The notes: generated by a model from the letters alone, not told the origin. A DNA stretch of 64,000 bases from an uncultured Flavobacteriales bacterium (GCA_903837495.1 CAILUT010000001.1:1-64000), one strand, 5' to 3'; shown: positions 7,998 to 16,368, counted from the stretch's first letter. Program-made: numbers and translations.

Positions 7998-8936
7998 TTA
8001 AAACAAAAAAGAGGAACTAATCGATTCATCGTTCATCAATTTACGGATTACTTCTCCAAAAAGAGGAGCTACCGACAACACTTCAAGCTTTTCAAACGGC
8101 TTGGTTTGGGGCACCGTGTTGGTGGTTATAAATCGATGAAGGGCTGAATCTTGAATTTTTTCAATGGCATTTCCTGACAAGATGCCGTGGGTACAATAGG
8201 CCCGCACCGAGGCCGCACCGTTATCGGCCATAATGTTGGCCGCTTTGGTTAAGGTTCCGGCGGTGTCGCACATGTCATCAACCAAAATAACATGCTTGCT
8301 TTTTACGTCTCCAATCAAGGTCATAGATTGAATTTGGTTGGCCTGAACGCGTTCTTTGTACAGCATAACCATGCCACAACCCAAAAACTTGGAGTAGGCA
8401 TTGGCGCGTTTTGAACCACCGATATCGGGCGAGGCAACGACCAAATCTTCGGCGGGAATGCCTAAAGATTGCATGTGAGGAGCAAAAATAGAGGAGGCGT
8501 ACAGGTGGTCAACGGGCACATCAAAAAACCCTTGAATTTGGTCGGCATGCAAATCCATGGTCATAACCCGGGTAACACCGGCGGCCGACAACAAATTGGC
8601 TACCAATTTAGAGCCAATGCTTACCCGAGGTTTGTCTTTCCGGTCTTGCCGGGCCATTCCAAAATAGGGAATCACTGCCACCACATTATCGGCCGAAGCA
8701 CGTTTGGCCGCATCAACCATCAGAAGCAATTCCAACAAATTGTCGGCGGGGGGTACCGTACTTTGAATCAAAAACACATCAAAGCCCCGCACCGTTTCTT
8801 CCAAAACCGGTTGCAATTCCCCGTCTGAAAACCGCACCAATTGACTCTGACCCAACCCAGAGCCATAGGCTTGGGCTATTTCTTTAGCTAACGTTTGATC
8901 AACGCTGCCCGAGAAAAATTTAGGACCGGTTTTCAT
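7998..8936 (-). CDS. prs: Ribose-phosphate pyrophosphokinase
   Basis: 312 residues from the ATG at 8936. It makes PRPP from ribose 5-phosphate and ATP for nucleotide, His and Trp synthesis. The class I hallmarks are KFFSGS, VIPYFGMARQDRKDKPR (ATP-binding flexible loop region), the metal/substrate region VMTMDLHADQIQGFF and the PRPP loop VILVDDMCDTAGTLTKAA. An earlier ATG at 8960 lies inside the -7 box, so 8936 is favoured. It is first in the prs-rplY-pth transcript. Confidence 0.95.
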   Translation of the reverse strand: MKTGPKFFSGSVDQTLAKEIAQAYGSGLGQSQLVRFSDGELQPVLEETVRGFDVFLIQSTVPPADNLLELLLMVDAAKRASADNVVAVIPYFGMARQDRKDKPRVSIGSKLVANLLSAAGVTRVMTMDLHADQIQGFFDVPVDHLYASSIFAPHMQSLGIPAEDLVVASPDIGGSKRANAYSKFLGCGMVMLYKERVQANQIQSMTLIGDVKSKHVILVDDMCDTAGTLTKAANIMADNGAASVRAYCTHGILSGNAIEKIQDSALHRFITTNTVPQTKPFEKLEVLSVAPLFGEVIRKLMNDESISSSFLF

Positions 8937-8957
8937 GATGCTGGTTAAAACAGGCTG

Positions 8958-8965
8958 CAAAGGTA
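8958..8965 (-). promoter_or_regulatory. -7 box of the prs operon
   Basis: On the minus strand this reads TACCTTTG, 21 bases before the chosen prs ATG. It rules out the upstream ATG at 8960, which would overlap it. Confidence 0.65.
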
Positions 8966-9041
8966 GTAATTTGGGGGCACTTTTTCAGAATTGCCTAAAG
9001 ATTTTTGGCGGCTTGGAACCGAGTTTAGGCAACCCTAAAAG

Positions 9042-9097
9042 GACGCGGGGCCGAGCAGGTAGATTCAAATGGAATCTAGCCCGATCGGCCCCGCGTC
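9042..9097 (-). terminator. Strong GC hairpin after the small lipoprotein gene
   Basis: 13-bp arms (GACGCGGGGCCGA and TCGGCCCCGCGTC) enclose a second, inner stem (TAGATTC/GAATCTA). On the minus strand it is followed by CC then TTTT. It lies 22 bases beyond the stop of the 9120-9419 gene and upstream of the prs promoter, so it should separate the two transcripts. Confidence 0.75.
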
Positions 9098-9119
9098 AAT
9101 GAATGAATCGGTCTCCAGC

Positions 9120-9419
9120 TTATTTGCCAGTGGTTCCTTTAGCCGTTACCTTGTAGTACTGGATAATGCCCCAGTTCCGCATGGTCATGCTGGTTGAAAT
9201 GTTCGCCACAGCACCTTTTCCTGCCAATTCAGCAGCTACTTTCTCGCCCAAATCGCGGGGAGCAGTCAGGTACAAAAAGCCCATTCCATCCGCATAGGCA
9301 GATACTTCGTCTCCGCCGCCAGGACGCACATCCGAAACGGTTACGCTGGTCAAGCTGATGCAGCTGGTCAAGGAAGCAAACAATGCGCCTGCCACCAAAA
9401 AATGTTTAATTGATTTCAT
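9120..9419 (-). CDS. Small lipoprotein of unknown function
   Basis: 99 residues from the ATG at 9419, giving a signal peptide (MKSIKHFLVAGALFASLTSC) with lipobox Cys20. A longer frame to 9677 lacks a signal sequence at its start and crosses the divergent ddl region. The mature part is short, with VRPGGGDEVSAYADGMGFL and MTMRNWGIIQYYKV, and resembles nothing I can name. It has its own -7 box (9446-9453) and hairpin terminator, so it is a free-standing gene. Confidence 0.7.
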   Translation of the reverse strand: MKSIKHFLVAGALFASLTSCISLTSVTVSDVRPGGGDEVSAYADGMGFLYLTAPRDLGEKVAAELAGKGAVANISTSMTMRNWGIIQYYKVTAKGTTGK

Positions 9420-9445
9420 AAAAAAGTGAAATTTGGTTAGTGGCC

Positions 9446-9453
9446 GAAAGATA
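9446..9453 (-). promoter_or_regulatory. -7 box of the small lipoprotein gene
   Basis: TATCTTTC on the minus strand, 26 bases before the ATG at 9419. Confidence 0.45.
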
Positions 9454-9570
9454 AGGGCAATTTGGAGAATTCCCATGTTTAAACCATTTGATGTGAGGAA
9501 AATCATGCGTCGAATCTTTCTTTTTACCCGAGCAAAGCTTGCCCATGGGCTGCCTCTACTCAAAAACCCG

Positions 9571-9578
9571 TACCTTTC
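9571..9578 (+). promoter_or_regulatory. -7 box of ddl, leaderless spacing
   Basis: TACCTTTC followed by four bases and the ddl ATG at 9583. No clear -33 TTG at the ideal distance was seen. Confidence 0.5.
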
Positions 9579-9582
9579 CGCC

Positions 9583-10572
9583 ATGCAAAACAAACCCATC
9601 GTAGCTGTTTTGGCCGGAGGCGATTCCGGCGAATACGACATTAGCCTGAAATCGGCCAACATGGTTCTGAAAGCCATCGATTCAGAACTCTTTGAACCCG
9701 TATTGGTGGTGTACCGCGCCGGAGAATGGGCCGTTCATTACGCCGAACAGGTGCTCACCTTAGACCTAAACGACTGGTCTTTTTACGACGGAGACGAGGT
9801 GTACACCATCAACCTAGCCTACAACATTATGCATGGAGTACCTGGCGAAGACGGCAGCATCCCTGCCCTGCTCGACCTGGCAGGAATTCCCTATCCAAAT
9901 TCGGGAGTCTTGGCCTCGGCCTTAACCATGAACAAGCATCTGAGCAAGCAGGCCGTCGCGGCTCTTGGAATTCCCGTGGCCAAAGACCGGTTGTACCGCT
10001 TCGACGACCCCATTATTGATGTAGATGCCATGGTCGAAACCCTCGGTTTGCCCATGTTTATTAAACCCAACAACGGCGGTTCTTCCTTGGCCACCTTCAA
10101 AATTAAGTCGGCCGAAGAGGTGGCAGACGCCATTGAAGCGGCCTTTGAAGTTGACCAAGAAGTCCTAGCCGAACAGTTTATGCCCGGCCGAGAAATCACC
10201 ATTGGCGCTTTCCGAGCTCAGGGCGAACTGCACATTTTGCCCCCCACTGAAATTGTACCACACAACGAGTTTTTCGATTACGAAGCCAAATACCAAGGCA
10301 AATCCGACGAAATTACCCCCGCCAACATTCCAGCTCAGGTGCTGGAACACATGCAAAACCACGTCCGTTCCATTTATCGGCATTTTAATTTGCAAGGATT
10401 GGTTCGCATCGATTTTATGCTCGATGCCGATCAAACCCTCATTTTTATGGAGGTCAACACCCTGCCCGGATTCTCGGCCCAAAGCATTGTTCCACAGCAA
10501 ATTCGGGCAGCCGGCATGAACGAAACTGAGGTGTTAACCCAGCTTTTGAACGACTGCTTAGACCAAGAATAA
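9583..10572 (+). CDS. ddl: D-alanine--D-alanine ligase
   Basis: 329 residues. It joins two D-alanines with ATP for peptidoglycan precursors. ATP-grasp features: VLAGGDSGEYDISLKSA at the N terminus, NIMHGVPGEDGSIPALLDL, KPNNGGSSLATFK (ATP-binding), EQFMPGREITIGAF, and RIDFMLDADQTLIFMEVNTLPG with the metal ligands. The ATG at 9583 fits the family N terminus; the frame is open back to 9433 but that part has no matching sequence and contains the -7 box. It is followed at 8 bp by the acetyltransferase gene. Confidence 0.95.
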   Translation: MQNKPIVAVLAGGDSGEYDISLKSANMVLKAIDSELFEPVLVVYRAGEWAVHYAEQVLTLDLNDWSFYDGDEVYTINLAYNIMHGVPGEDGSIPALLDLAGIPYPNSGVLASALTMNKHLSKQAVAALGIPVAKDRLYRFDDPIIDVDAMVETLGLPMFIKPNNGGSSLATFKIKSAEEVADAIEAAFEVDQEVLAEQFMPGREITIGAFRAQGELHILPPTEIVPHNEFFDYEAKYQGKSDEITPANIPAQVLEHMQNHVRSIYRHFNLQGLVRIDFMLDADQTLIFMEVNTLPGFSAQSIVPQQIRAAGMNETEVLTQLLNDCLDQE

Positions 10573-10580
10573 GCGCTGCC

Positions 10581-11048
10581 ATGGCCGAATCCATTCGCCC
10601 TGCCCTGCCACAAGACCTTCCCAGCATCTTGAATTTAATTCGAGAGTTGGCCCGTTTTGAGCGCGCTGAATCGGAATTTGTGCTTCAAGAATCGGAACTG
10701 CAACAGGCTCTTTTTGGTTCAAACCCCCTTTGCTTTGCCTGGGTGGCTCAGGTTCAGGAACACAGCGCCGGATTTTTACTGGGCTATTATCGATTCTCGA
10801 CCTGGAAAGGCCGCATGCTGTATGTGGAAGACATTTATGTTCAAGAAGCCTTCCGAGGCCAAGGACTCGGAAAAAAACTCATGCAAGCGGCCATTCATAA
10901 AGCCCAAGAAGAAAACCTGGCCGGCCTAACCTGGCAGGTGCTCGATTGGAACCAACCCGCCATAGACTGGTACGCAAAAATGGGGGCCAAACTGGACGCC
11001 GAATGGATCAACGTTCGTTTGCTTCCGCCTGCTATCTTTGAAGCATGA
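10581..11048 (+). CDS. GNAT family N-acetyltransferase
   Basis: 155 residues. The acetyl-CoA binding motif A is plain: LYVEDIYVQEAFRGQGLGKKLMQ (R/Q-x-x-G-x-G in RGQGLG). IRPALPQDLPSILNLIRELA and WNQPAIDWYAKMGAKL are typical of the diamine (spermidine/spermine-type) acetyltransferase branch, so a small amine is a likely substrate, but specificity cannot be read from the sequence. It lies 8 bp after ddl and overlaps the aspartate kinase start by 4 bp, so it is co-expressed with both. Confidence 0.85.
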   Translation: MAESIRPALPQDLPSILNLIRELARFERAESEFVLQESELQQALFGSNPLCFAWVAQVQEHSAGFLLGYYRFSTWKGRMLYVEDIYVQEAFRGQGLGKKLMQAAIHKAQEENLAGLTWQVLDWNQPAIDWYAKMGAKLDAEWINVRLLPPAIFEA

Positions 11049-12295
11049 ACTGGGAGGTACATAAATTTGGGGGAGCCTCGCTGGCCGAGGCCAAAGGGTT
11101 TCCAAGGTTAAAAAACATTTTGGCTTCCCGCCAAAAGCAATCGCACATTTTGCTGGTGGTTTCGGCCATGGGCAAAACCACCAACGCCTTAGAATCGGTT
11201 TGGTCGGGCACAAAAGAACAAGCAAGCCAAGCCCTAGAATCCCTTATTCAAACCCATTTAAACCTATGCCGGGAGCTGCTTCCGGGCAAGTCAGAACAGG
11301 GTTTGCTGCAGCTCATGCGGGGCATTCAAATTCCCGAAAACCCGACCGACCAGGCCTACGACACCTTGGTTTCTATGGGCGAAAAATGCGCTTCGTTTTT
11401 GGCAACCGAATACCTGAAACAGCAAGGCCTACCTGCGGTTTTGCTGCCGGCCGAACAGGCCATACGCACCGATTCATGCTGGCGCAGTGCCAACGTTGAC
11501 CGGCAGGCCACCGCTCAGCAAATTGCAACCGAAGTGGCTCGAATTAAAGCCAAAAACCCCGGCGCCCTGATTGTTACCCAAGGTTTTTTGGGCGCGAATC
11601 AAGCGGGGCAAACCACCACCTTGGGCCGCGAGGGCTCAGATTACTCGGCAGCTTTGTTCGCCCAAGCCTTGGGGGCCCAGGCCATGTACATTTGGAAAGA
11701 CGTTCCGGGCGTCATGGACGGGGATCCCCGCATTTGGCCGGAAGCAAAAAAAATCGAATCGCTCAGCTACGACGATGCCACCGACATGGCCTATTATGGG
11801 GCCTCGGTTATACATCCCAAAACCATGTTGCCCTTAAAAGAGGCGGGCATACCCTTGTTTGTAAACAGCTATGATGCGCCAGAGCGTACGGGCACACGCA
11901 TCGGCAGCGCGGGTTTTCCGCAGCCGGCGCGCATGCTAAAGCTTCGGCAAACCTTGCTTGAATTGCCGGCTCAACCGGGCTTTTTCGCTGTCGAAAAGGC
12001 CCTGCCGGCCTTGATTGAGCATTGCCGGCGCGAACAATGCCTCATCAATTTGCTTCAGCACACGGCCGATTCCGTTTTCGCCTGCCTGGAAGCTCCTGAA
12101 ACGCGGCTGCAGGCTTTGGAGCGGGGGCTTAGCGCCGAAGGCTGGCGCCCAAATCTGCAGCGCGGATTGTCCCTGCTCACCTACCGCGACGCGCCCGGCC
12201 TTGAACCCGAAATTCCGGGGCAGCACGTCCGCGTCCGCATGGTGCAAAGCTTGGGTCGCGACCGCCGTTTTCTGCTCGATTCCAGTCCAATTTAA
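11045..12295 (+). CDS. lysC: Aspartate kinase (monofunctional)
   Basis: 416 residues. It phosphorylates aspartate, the first step to Lys, Thr, Met and diaminopimelate. KFGGASL (residues 7-13) is the ATP-binding hallmark. TLGREGSDYSAALFAQALGA and WKDVPGVMDGDPRI follow in the kinase domain, and ASVIHPKTMLPLKEAGIPLFV precedes a C-terminal regulatory ACT region (about 300-416). That region is less conserved, so feedback behaviour is uncertain. The context after ddl fits cell-wall precursor supply. The symbol is by function; the paralogue type cannot be proved. Confidence 0.88.
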   Translation: MNWEVHKFGGASLAEAKGFPRLKNILASRQKQSHILLVVSAMGKTTNALESVWSGTKEQASQALESLIQTHLNLCRELLPGKSEQGLLQLMRGIQIPENPTDQAYDTLVSMGEKCASFLATEYLKQQGLPAVLLPAEQAIRTDSCWRSANVDRQATAQQIATEVARIKAKNPGALIVTQGFLGANQAGQTTTLGREGSDYSAALFAQALGAQAMYIWKDVPGVMDGDPRIWPEAKKIESLSYDDATDMAYYGASVIHPKTMLPLKEAGIPLFVNSYDAPERTGTRIGSAGFPQPARMLKLRQTLLELPAQPGFFAVEKALPALIEHCRREQCLINLLQHTADSVFACLEAPETRLQALERGLSAEGWRPNLQRGLSLLTYRDAPGLEPEIPGQHVRVRMVQSLGRDRRFLLDSSPI

Positions 12296-12298
12296 TTT

Positions 12299-12454
12299 GT
12301 TTTTTGGGGCGGCTGCGGGCTTTCACCGGTTGTCCGCGGTTGCCGGGGGCTGGCCCAGCGGGCTTGCGTGGGCTCCTAAAGTCGCCTCCGCGCCGCGCGG
12401 GCCAGTCCCCCGCCAACCTTGCGGGCAACCCGGCTCAATCCCTGCCGCAGGCCC
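12299..12454 (+). repeat. GC-rich dispersed repeat, full copy (+)
   Basis: Begins with TTTTTTGGGGCGGC four bases after the aspartate kinase stop and ends near CAATCCCTGCCGC. It contains the family signature GGCTCCTAAAGTCGCCTCCG. The same block recurs inverted at about 14.1 and 19.6 kb. Internal complementary GC segments predict strong folding. Short open frames within it (GPAGLRGLLKSPP-type peptides) are repeat artefacts. The rest of the interval to 12558 holds nothing recognisable. Confidence 0.85.
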
Positions 12455-12558
12455 CCTCAATAAACATCGGCTTCATTCCATTGGTCCTAAATTGCAGCAA
12501 AGGGAGGCACAGCAAGCCCCTTCTTCGCTAAATTATGCAAGGGCAAGGCTGTTTGTTT

Positions 12559-13011
12559 TTAACCCTTGGGCCTTATGCCCGATTCGTACAATTCAATGTA
12601 GGCCGCCGGAGTCCATTGCTGGGCCAACCAGGTTAGAGCGGCCGTTGGAACCGGGCGGTTTCGTTTTAGCCGCAAACAGCCTTTGCCCATGTCCGGTTTT
12701 AAAACCCCTTCGGCCATCAATTGGGCAAAAAATTCTTCGGTCAACTTGGCCGAGGCATACAAGCCCATGTGGTGCAAGGCCAAATGGCTTTTTTGAACCC
12801 GCAGGCTCATAAAAGGCAAGGGCTGCCGCGGCGCACAATGGTAACCGGCAGGGTACACAGAAAAGGGCAGCACCCAAGCCATGCCGGCCAAACTGTGGCT
12901 GCATTCAAATCCAGTCGGCAAGCCCGAATTTAGGGCCTTAAAAACCCCGTCAAGCCATTCGGCGTCCGCAGCCAAAAGACTTGTTTTCCAAGGATATAAA
13001 TCTTGAACCAT
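12559..13011 (-). CDS. DUF1801 / YdhG-like domain protein
   Basis: 150 residues. The central PFMSLRVQKSHLALHHMGLY, followed by AQLMAEGVLKPDMGKGCLRL, matches the DUF1801 (YdhG-like) fold from memory; function in this family is poorly defined. No signal peptide, so cytosolic. The ATG at 13011 follows a TACCTTTG box (13020-13027) by eight bases. It is transcribed divergently from the peroxiredoxin gene, sharing a 127-bp region with two outward -7 boxes. Confidence 0.75.
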   Translation of the reverse strand: MVQDLYPWKTSLLAADAEWLDGVFKALNSGLPTGFECSHSLAGMAWVLPFSVYPAGYHCAPRQPLPFMSLRVQKSHLALHHMGLYASAKLTEEFFAQLMAEGVLKPDMGKGCLRLKRNRPVPTAALTWLAQQWTPAAYIELYESGIRPKG

Positions 13012-13019
13012 AGCGAATC

Positions 13020-13027
13020 CAAAGGTA
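13020..13027 (-). promoter_or_regulatory. -7 box of the DUF1801-like gene
   Basis: TACCTTTG on the minus strand, with a TTG about 17 bases further upstream (GTGTTG). Its end lies eight bases before the ATG, implying a very short leader. Confidence 0.6.
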
Positions 13028-13103
13028 TATCATTGGCAGAAACACAACACGCACAGCTTAACCTTTCTTAACCCAAAATAAACATTGGTACGCGGCAGGT
13101 TGT

Positions 13104-13111
13104 TACCTTTG
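13104..13111 (+). promoter_or_regulatory. -7 box of the peroxiredoxin gene
   Basis: TACCTTTG with a TTG 16 bases upstream (13085-13087). The ATG is 27 bases further on, giving a short but real 5' leader, unlike several other genes here. Confidence 0.6.
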
Positions 13112-13138
13112 CATTGTAAAATCAAATACCATTACATC

Positions 13139-13768
13139 ATGTCATTAGTAGCGAAAAAAGCCCCCGAATTTTCTGCCGCCGCGGTAATCAACGGCGATGA
13201 AATTGTTGAAAAATTTTCCCTGAAGCAGTATCTGGGTAAAAAGCATGTCGTGTTTTTCTTTTATCCCAAAGATTTCACCTTTGTATGCCCTACCGAATTG
13301 CATGCCTTTCAAGAGAAATTGGCTGAATTTGAAAAGCGGAATGTAGCTGTTGTGGCTTGTTCAACCGACACCGAACAATCTCACTGGGGTTGGTTGCAAA
13401 TGAGCAAAGAACAAGGCGGAATCAAAGGAGTTACCTATCCCGTTGTAGCCGACACCGACAAAACCATTTCTGCCAATTTCGGCACCTTGTTTGGCGATTA
13501 CGATTGGGACGAGTACGGAAATTTGGTGGCTTCGGGCCCCATGATTGCTTTCCGTGGCCTTTTCTTGATCGACAAAGAAGGCATTGTACAGCACGAGTTG
13601 ATCAACCACTTGCCTTTGGGCCGCAACGTAGATGAGGCCTTGCGCATGGTTGACGCCCTTCAGTTTTTTGAAGACCGTGGCGAAGTATGCCCCGCCAACT
13701 GGCAAGCCGGTTCTGAGGGAATGAAAGCAACCCACGCCGGTGTTGCCGATTACCTATCAAAGCATTAA
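13139..13768 (+). CDS. Typical 2-Cys peroxiredoxin (AhpC/TSA)
   Basis: 209 residues from the ATG at 13139. It reduces hydrogen peroxide and organic peroxides in the cytosol. The peroxidatic Cys50 sits in DFTFVCPTEL, preceded by FFYPKD. The resolving Cys184 is in GEVCPANW. ACSTDTEQSHWGW and AFRGLFLIDKEG are standard Prx1/AhpC blocks. A longer open frame to 13085 contains the promoter and is rejected. It is monocistronic, with its own promoter and a textbook terminator. Confidence 0.95.
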   Translation: MSLVAKKAPEFSAAAVINGDEIVEKFSLKQYLGKKHVVFFFYPKDFTFVCPTELHAFQEKLAEFEKRNVAVVACSTDTEQSHWGWLQMSKEQGGIKGVTYPVVADTDKTISANFGTLFGDYDWDEYGNLVASGPMIAFRGLFLIDKEGIVQHELINHLPLGRNVDEALRMVDALQFFEDRGEVCPANWQAGSEGMKATHAGVADYLSKH

Positions 13769-13785
13769 TTCAGAACGTTTTAATT

Positions 13786-13810
13786 AAAAGGGGCTTCGGC
13801 CCCTTTTTTT
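13786..13810 (+). terminator. Intrinsic terminator of the peroxiredoxin gene
   Basis: AAAAGGGGC, loop TTCG, GCCCC and a run of seven T. It lies 18 bases after the stop codon. Confidence 0.95.
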
Positions 13811-13904
13811 GTGGCTTTTAATTCGGGGAAATCATCATTCACCGTCCAAACATCAGTTCAACCCTGACATTCGGCCTATAAAACATCTTTAATAAAAGCA
13901 CTTT

Positions 13905-13989
13905 TGTTATTCATGACCTTTCAATTGCCTAAAAACTAGGCACAGCAAAGCATTCAGCGGTTTTTAGCATTAAAAATGTCCATTAAGCC
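13905..13989 (+). repeat. Dispersed element of about 84 bp, copy 2
   Basis: Same orientation and order as 471-554: TTTCAATTGCCTAAAA, ACTAGGCACAGCAA, then CAGCGG, TTTTTAGC and TGTCCATTAA. The TGCCTA/TAGGCA stem is kept although the loop differs (G to A), which fits a structured element. Otherwise the interval 13811-14271 holds only the GC-rich repeat at 14090-14247. Confidence 0.75.
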
Positions 13990-14089
13990 TTTTTTTCGGT
14001 ATAAAGCAGGATGCTGGCTCTTGCCTTAAAATTCCCGGCGGTTTCATGCCTTGAAAGTCCAAATCGAGGGTTGCATTCCCGCCCCACAG

Positions 14090-14247
14090 CCGCCCGCGGC
14101 AGGGATTGACGGGGCTACCCCGCAAGGGTGCCGAAGCCTGGCCCGCTAGGTGCGGAGGCGACGTTAGGAGCCCCCGCAAACCAGCTGGGCCAGCCTTTCG
14201 GCAACCGCGGAGTAGCCCGGAAAGCCCGGCTGCCGCCCAAAAAAAAT
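14090..14247 (-). repeat. GC-rich dispersed repeat, full copy (-)
   Basis: Minus-strand reading begins with a T run and GGGCGGCAGCCGGGCTTTCC, contains GGGGGCTCCTAACGTCGCC and ends at CAATCCCTGCCGCGGGCGGC. It starts about 25 bases after the dprA stop codon, the same relation to a gene end as the copy at 12299. Confidence 0.85.
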
Positions 14248-14271
14248 ACACTTTCTCCGCAAAAATTAGCC

Positions 14272-15378
14272 TTAGCAGCCAGCTATGCGGTAGCGGTTGC
14301 CGGGCAAGGCTTCGATTTTCCCTTCCAATTCCATGACCGAGAGCAGGGCCAGCACTTGAGCGGGCGATTGCTGGGTGCGCAAGGCCAGCTGGTCCAAAAA
14401 CAGGCCGGGCTCTGAAGCCAATTCCCGCACCAAAGGCAGTTCGTTTTCAGAAAAATGAACCTCGGCATCGGCCAATTCAAGGCGGACCGCCGGTTTGCTT
14501 TCCAGGCCCAGGGCCTTTAGAACCTGTTCGGGACGAGCCAAGGCCTTTGCCTGCCCTTCGCTGATTAAAGCCAGTGGGCCAGCATAAGCCGGCTGGGTAA
14601 AAGCACCGGCAAAAGCAAACAAAGGGCGTTGGTAGCGAAGGGCGTGCCGAACGGTAATCATGGCTCCCCCACTCCGATTCGACTGAACCAAAACCAAGGC
14701 CTGGCACATTCCCGCTAAAATTCGGTTGCGCTGCGGAAAAAACTCCCGTTCTGGAAGGGTGCCCGGCGGGTATTCAGACCAAATGCAGCCGTTTTCCAGC
14801 AAATCGGCGGCCAGGGATTCGTTTTGCAGGGGGTAAGCCAGGTCGGCCCCATGCGCCACCACCGCCATGCTAAAGAACCCGTTTTTTAGGCTTTCGCGGT
14901 GAACCATGGCATCGACGCCCCTAGCTAAACCGCTGCACACCGAAAAGGGATTTCCGGCCAAGCTGTGCATAAATCGCTGGAGCAAAGGGGCCACATCGCT
15001 GGAAGGAAGGCGCGTGCCAACCATGGTTAAGGTAGGCTGGCTTGGGGGCAGCTTTCCCCGATGAAACAGAATTAAAGGGGCATCGGGGCAGCTGCGCAAG
15101 GCCGAAGGATAATGGGCATCTAAAAACGTAAGGGTTCTAAGCCCCGTTTCGCGGCAGCGTTGCAGGTGCAGGTCGGCTTGTTCTTCGAGCCGAGCCAGAT
15201 TGTTGACCGAAAAATATGGCTCAAACCCCGGCTTAAACCCCGGCAAGGCTCTCCGCTCCAATGGACTTGTTAGAAACAAGCCCTGCAGGTTTGGCAATGA
15301 ACCAAGCCACCGTCGAAGGGTGCGGGGGCCAATTCCCGGCATGGCATAGAGCATTAGCAGCGCTTTTTCTAAACTCAT
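14272..15378 (-). CDS. dprA: DNA processing protein DprA/Smf
   Basis: 368 residues. It loads RecA on incoming single-stranded DNA during natural transformation. N-terminal helix-hairpin-helix-like segment (AMPGIGPRTLRRWLGSL), Rossmann-type DprA core with SGLARGVDAMVHRESL, and FFPQRNRILAGMCQALVLVQ with SNRSGGAMITVRHAL. A C-terminal winged-helix-like segment (about 300-368) is present. A -7 box lies 31 bases upstream of the ATG. No other competence gene is nearby. Confidence 0.93.
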   Translation of the reverse strand: MSLEKALLMLYAMPGIGPRTLRRWLGSLPNLQGLFLTSPLERRALPGFKPGFEPYFSVNNLARLEEQADLHLQRCRETGLRTLTFLDAHYPSALRSCPDAPLILFHRGKLPPSQPTLTMVGTRLPSSDVAPLLQRFMHSLAGNPFSVCSGLARGVDAMVHRESLKNGFFSMAVVAHGADLAYPLQNESLAADLLENGCIWSEYPPGTLPEREFFPQRNRILAGMCQALVLVQSNRSGGAMITVRHALRYQRPLFAFAGAFTQPAYAGPLALISEGQAKALARPEQVLKALGLESKPAVRLELADAEVHFSENELPLVRELASEPGLFLDQLALRTQQSPAQVLALLSVMELEGKIEALPGNRYRIAGC

Positions 15379-15409
15379 ACAATGTTAAAAACGGCCTGGG
15401 GAGTATTTG

Positions 15410-15417
15410 TAAAGGTA
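15410..15417 (-). promoter_or_regulatory. -7 box of dprA
   Basis: TACCTTTA on the minus strand, 31 bases before the dprA ATG at 15378. Confidence 0.5.
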
Positions 15418-15526
15418 GGCCCGAAGGGGTATAGGCGCAAGGGGATTTGCCGAAAACTCCCCGTCAATCTGTCCTAAGGCCCTGATTTCGCAGCAATCAA
15501 GCTCCCAAAAAGGATACAAAAACCCC

Positions 15527-15534
15527 TACCTTTG
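15527..15534 (+). promoter_or_regulatory. -7 box, leaderless spacing before a GTG start
   Basis: TACCTTTG followed by CGGG and the GTG start codon at 15539. The four-base gap is the same as at 605, 20439, 21282 and 38107. Confidence 0.6.
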
Positions 15535-15538
15535 CGGG

Positions 15539-16162
15539 GTGAGGCTGTTCAAAACAATCCTAATTGGATTTTCTTTCTTCGTGCTGTGGTCAGGAAGGGG
15601 CGAAGTAGGTTTGGTGGCTCAGGAATTTGACCACCACAACCTTAGGCTGGGGCCATTGATTGAAATTACCGAGACCGGCAACGACCGAGGCGTAGGTTTG
15701 GGCGCTCGGATAGAGTGGTTTGTAAGTCCTTTGATTAGCTTGGATTATCAATATTTGTTTGGGAGCAACGGACAGGGGATTTTTTACTGCCACGTGCCTG
15801 GGGCATTGGCTGGTTTTTTGGCTCTGGCCAGCGGCTATTACAGCAATCCCTGGCAAATCAATGGCTGGTACAGCACCGAGGCCGACGGCCTATTGGCTTT
15901 GGCCTTTTTGTTGCCCGAGGGCCTGAGCCTGCATTTTTATCCCCACCCCAAATTGGAATTGGCACCGGCCTTGGCGCCCCTGGGTGCCGATTACAACATT
16001 CGGAACAACGGGAAAACCAGCATTACGGGCAGCCTTATGCTTCGGGCGCATTACCAACCCATTCCCCGTTTTTCTGTATCGCCGGCCTTGGGCCTTCGAT
16101 TTGTGTACAGCACCGGATTTCCTTCTTTGGTGTATGGATTGGGATTTGGGTTGAAAATATAG
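15539..16162 (+). CDS. Outer-membrane beta-barrel-like exported protein
   Basis: 207 residues starting with GTG, set by the promoter four bases upstream. A signal peptide runs to about residue 28 (GLVAQ). Alternating hydrophobic strands with glycine and aromatic residues (VGLGARIEWFVSPLISLDYQ, ITGSLMLRAHY, VYGLGFGLKI ending in a hydrophobic strand) are typical of small Bacteroidota outer-membrane barrels. No specific family is recognised. It is a single gene between divergent dprA and the convergent SRAP gene. Confidence 0.65.
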   Translation: MRLFKTILIGFSFFVLWSGRGEVGLVAQEFDHHNLRLGPLIEITETGNDRGVGLGARIEWFVSPLISLDYQYLFGSNGQGIFYCHVPGALAGFLALASGYYSNPWQINGWYSTEADGLLALAFLLPEGLSLHFYPHPKLELAPALAPLGADYNIRNNGKTSITGSLMLRAHYQPIPRFSVSPALGLRFVYSTGFPSLVYGLGFGLKI

Positions 16163-16196
16163 ATTTTTTTTGGGGGCTTTTGGGCAACCTGCTCCA

Positions 16197-16285
16197 ACAT
16201 TGGTGTGAACTACCAACCTCGCCGTGGGTAAATTAGCCCCTACCAACCTAAACGCGGGAAAAATTAGCCACGAATGCACGAATGG
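16197..16285 (+). repeat. Dispersed AGCCACGAATGCACGAATG element, single copy
   Basis: Two related sub-units, each an ACCAACCT lead followed by a GG(T/A)AAATTAGCC-type end, then the core AGCCACGAATGCACGAATG at 16266-16284. The same two-part structure is found inverted at 57177-57245, which defines a unit longer than the core. Confidence 0.75.
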
Positions 16286-16344
16286 TTGCGCATGTGTAGC
16301 TGCCCTTTCAACGTGTTTTCAACGCTTAGGGACGGACCCCACTT

Positions 16345-16368
16345 AAAAAGCCCCGCATAAGGCGGGGC
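16345..16368 (-). terminator. Intrinsic terminator of the SRAP operon
   Basis: Minus strand: GCCCCGC, loop CTTAT, GCGGGGC, TTTTT. It lies about 32 bases after the SRAP stop. Confidence 0.92.

Noticed and set aside
9433-9582. 50-codon N-terminal extension of ddl
   Set aside because: No match to the family N terminus, and the -7 box lies inside it.
12015-12812. Long plus-strand frame across the aspartate kinase end and GC-rich repeat
   Set aside because: A shadow frame: it overlaps a confident gene and continues through repeat sequence only because GC-rich DNA has few stops.
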